Shown: positions 63,798-64,000 of the stretch, piece by piece
How positions within the stretch are numbered: position 1 is the stretch's first letter
Layout of the letters: each line of letters starts with the position of its first letter
Assembly (NCBI GenBank): GCA_002238415.1
Contig: MPMI01000018.1
Coordinates: forward strand, 39,211-103,210
Origin: Desulfurellaceae bacterium bin18
GTDB lineage: Bacteria > Desulfobacterota > Binatia > Bin18
Direction of reading: 5' to 3'
DNA: 64,000 nt
Program-made: the position numbers and the translations under genes
Notes under the pieces: generated by a model
The model's input: the letters and a program-made list of their open reading frames with translations, nothing else
Database searches by the model: none
What the model was told of the DNA's origin: nothing

Positions 63798-64000
63798 ATG
63801 AGCGAGTATTTCCGCGCCGTCGATCCCTTTCCACTCCAGGGCAGTCAGAACACCCGACTGGCTCCGTTTTACGAAGCCCTGCGATCGCAAAAGCTGCTCA
63901 CAACATTTTGTCCGCCGTGTGCCCTGCGCCACTGGCCACCGCGTGTAGTCTGCCCGGAGTGTCTCTCGGACCGGCTCGACTGGGTTGAACTGCCGAGCCG
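63798..64000 (+). CDS. Zinc-ribbon OB-fold protein (DUF35-type), cut by window end
   Basis: The first 67 codons of a gene that runs out of the window. CPPC near residue 38 and CPEC near residue 52 form the rubredoxin-like zinc ribbon of DUF35 proteins, which sit next to thiolases and modulate or channel their substrates. The ATG is 6 bases after the thiolase stop, so translation is probably coupled. Confidence 0.85.
   Translation, partial: MSEYFRAVDPFPLQGSQNTRLAPFYEALRSQKLLTTFCPPCALRHWPPRVVCPECLSDRLDWVELPS

Overview
The window is chromosomal DNA from an uncultured Gram-negative bacterium, G+C-rich overall. Outer-membrane and lipoprotein genes (DUF1302-type barrel, MMPL/RND exporter, lipobox proteins) indicate a diderm. 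The gene content includes four luciferase-like (LLM) flavin monooxygenases, two amidohydrolases, thiolases, a class III CoA-transferase, a molybdenum hydroxylase, hydantoinase A/B subunits and a UGSC-motif selenoprotein. This resembles metabolically versatile uncultured lineages such as Tectomicrobia/Entotheonella, Binatota or former Deltaproteobacteria. That placement is inference; no rRNA or tRNA gene was seen.

Layout. 1-6.2 kb: end of a thiolase gene, two putative metal-dependent oxidases, a DUF3311/sodium-solute symporter pair joined by a 15-bp perfect inverted repeat, an LLM monooxygenase and a MaoC-type dehydratase. 6.2-11.4 kb: tandem EthD protein, S33 hydrolase, glutathione transferase, HtrA/DegP protease, exported methyltransferase. 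11.4-19.7 kb: a minus-strand operon of 3-hydroxyacyl-CoA dehydrogenase plus the three subunits of a xanthine-dehydrogenase-type molybdenum hydroxylase, then nitronate monooxygenase, an LLM enzyme and an FMN 2-hydroxyacid oxidase. 19.9-20.5 kb: a decayed DUF433/DUF5615 toxin-antitoxin pair with an amber codon in the antitoxin and CTG where the toxin start should be. 20.6-25.85 kb: a plus-strand operon of a conserved protein of unknown role, a UGSC selenoprotein read through an in-frame UGA with a SECIS-like hairpin, amidohydrolase, LLM monooxygenase and second amidohydrolase, closed by a strong intrinsic terminator.

25.9-39.7 kb is an accessory and defence island. It starts with toxin-antitoxin remnants: a complete antitoxin, a Doc toxin cut after about 30 codons and joined to a 5'-truncated HigA, and an orphan AbrB antitoxin. 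Two paralogous membrane pentapeptide-repeat proteins follow, with a TPR protein, a KAP P-loop NTPase, and a Type III restriction-modification system (mod and res) split by a DUF3800 gene. Partial copies of the mod 5' end lie after each pentapeptide gene, and a copy of the mod 3' end lies between DUF3800 and res. The accessory genes therefore appear to have been inserted one after another into an ancestral pentapeptide-mod-res operon. The island ends in about 1.1 kb of tiny zinc-ribbon and membrane ORFs and a cluster of GAAATTTC palindromes.

39.7-51.7 kb: CoA-transferase, DUF1329 protein, MFS exporter, SDR, lipoprotein-like protein, hydantoinase B and A, a small coiled-coil protein, a methyltransferase and an LLM enzyme. 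51.8-62.5 kb: an envelope cluster of lipoprotein, YCF48-like propeller, MMPL/RND transporter, DUF1302 barrel, DUF1329 protein, a small exported protein and a long TPR protein; this set probably handles a hydrophobic substrate. 62.6 kb to the end: a second thiolase followed by its usual DUF35-type zinc-ribbon partner, cut by the window edge. Short GC-rich palindromes (CCCTCTCCC-type) recur in four intergenic gaps.
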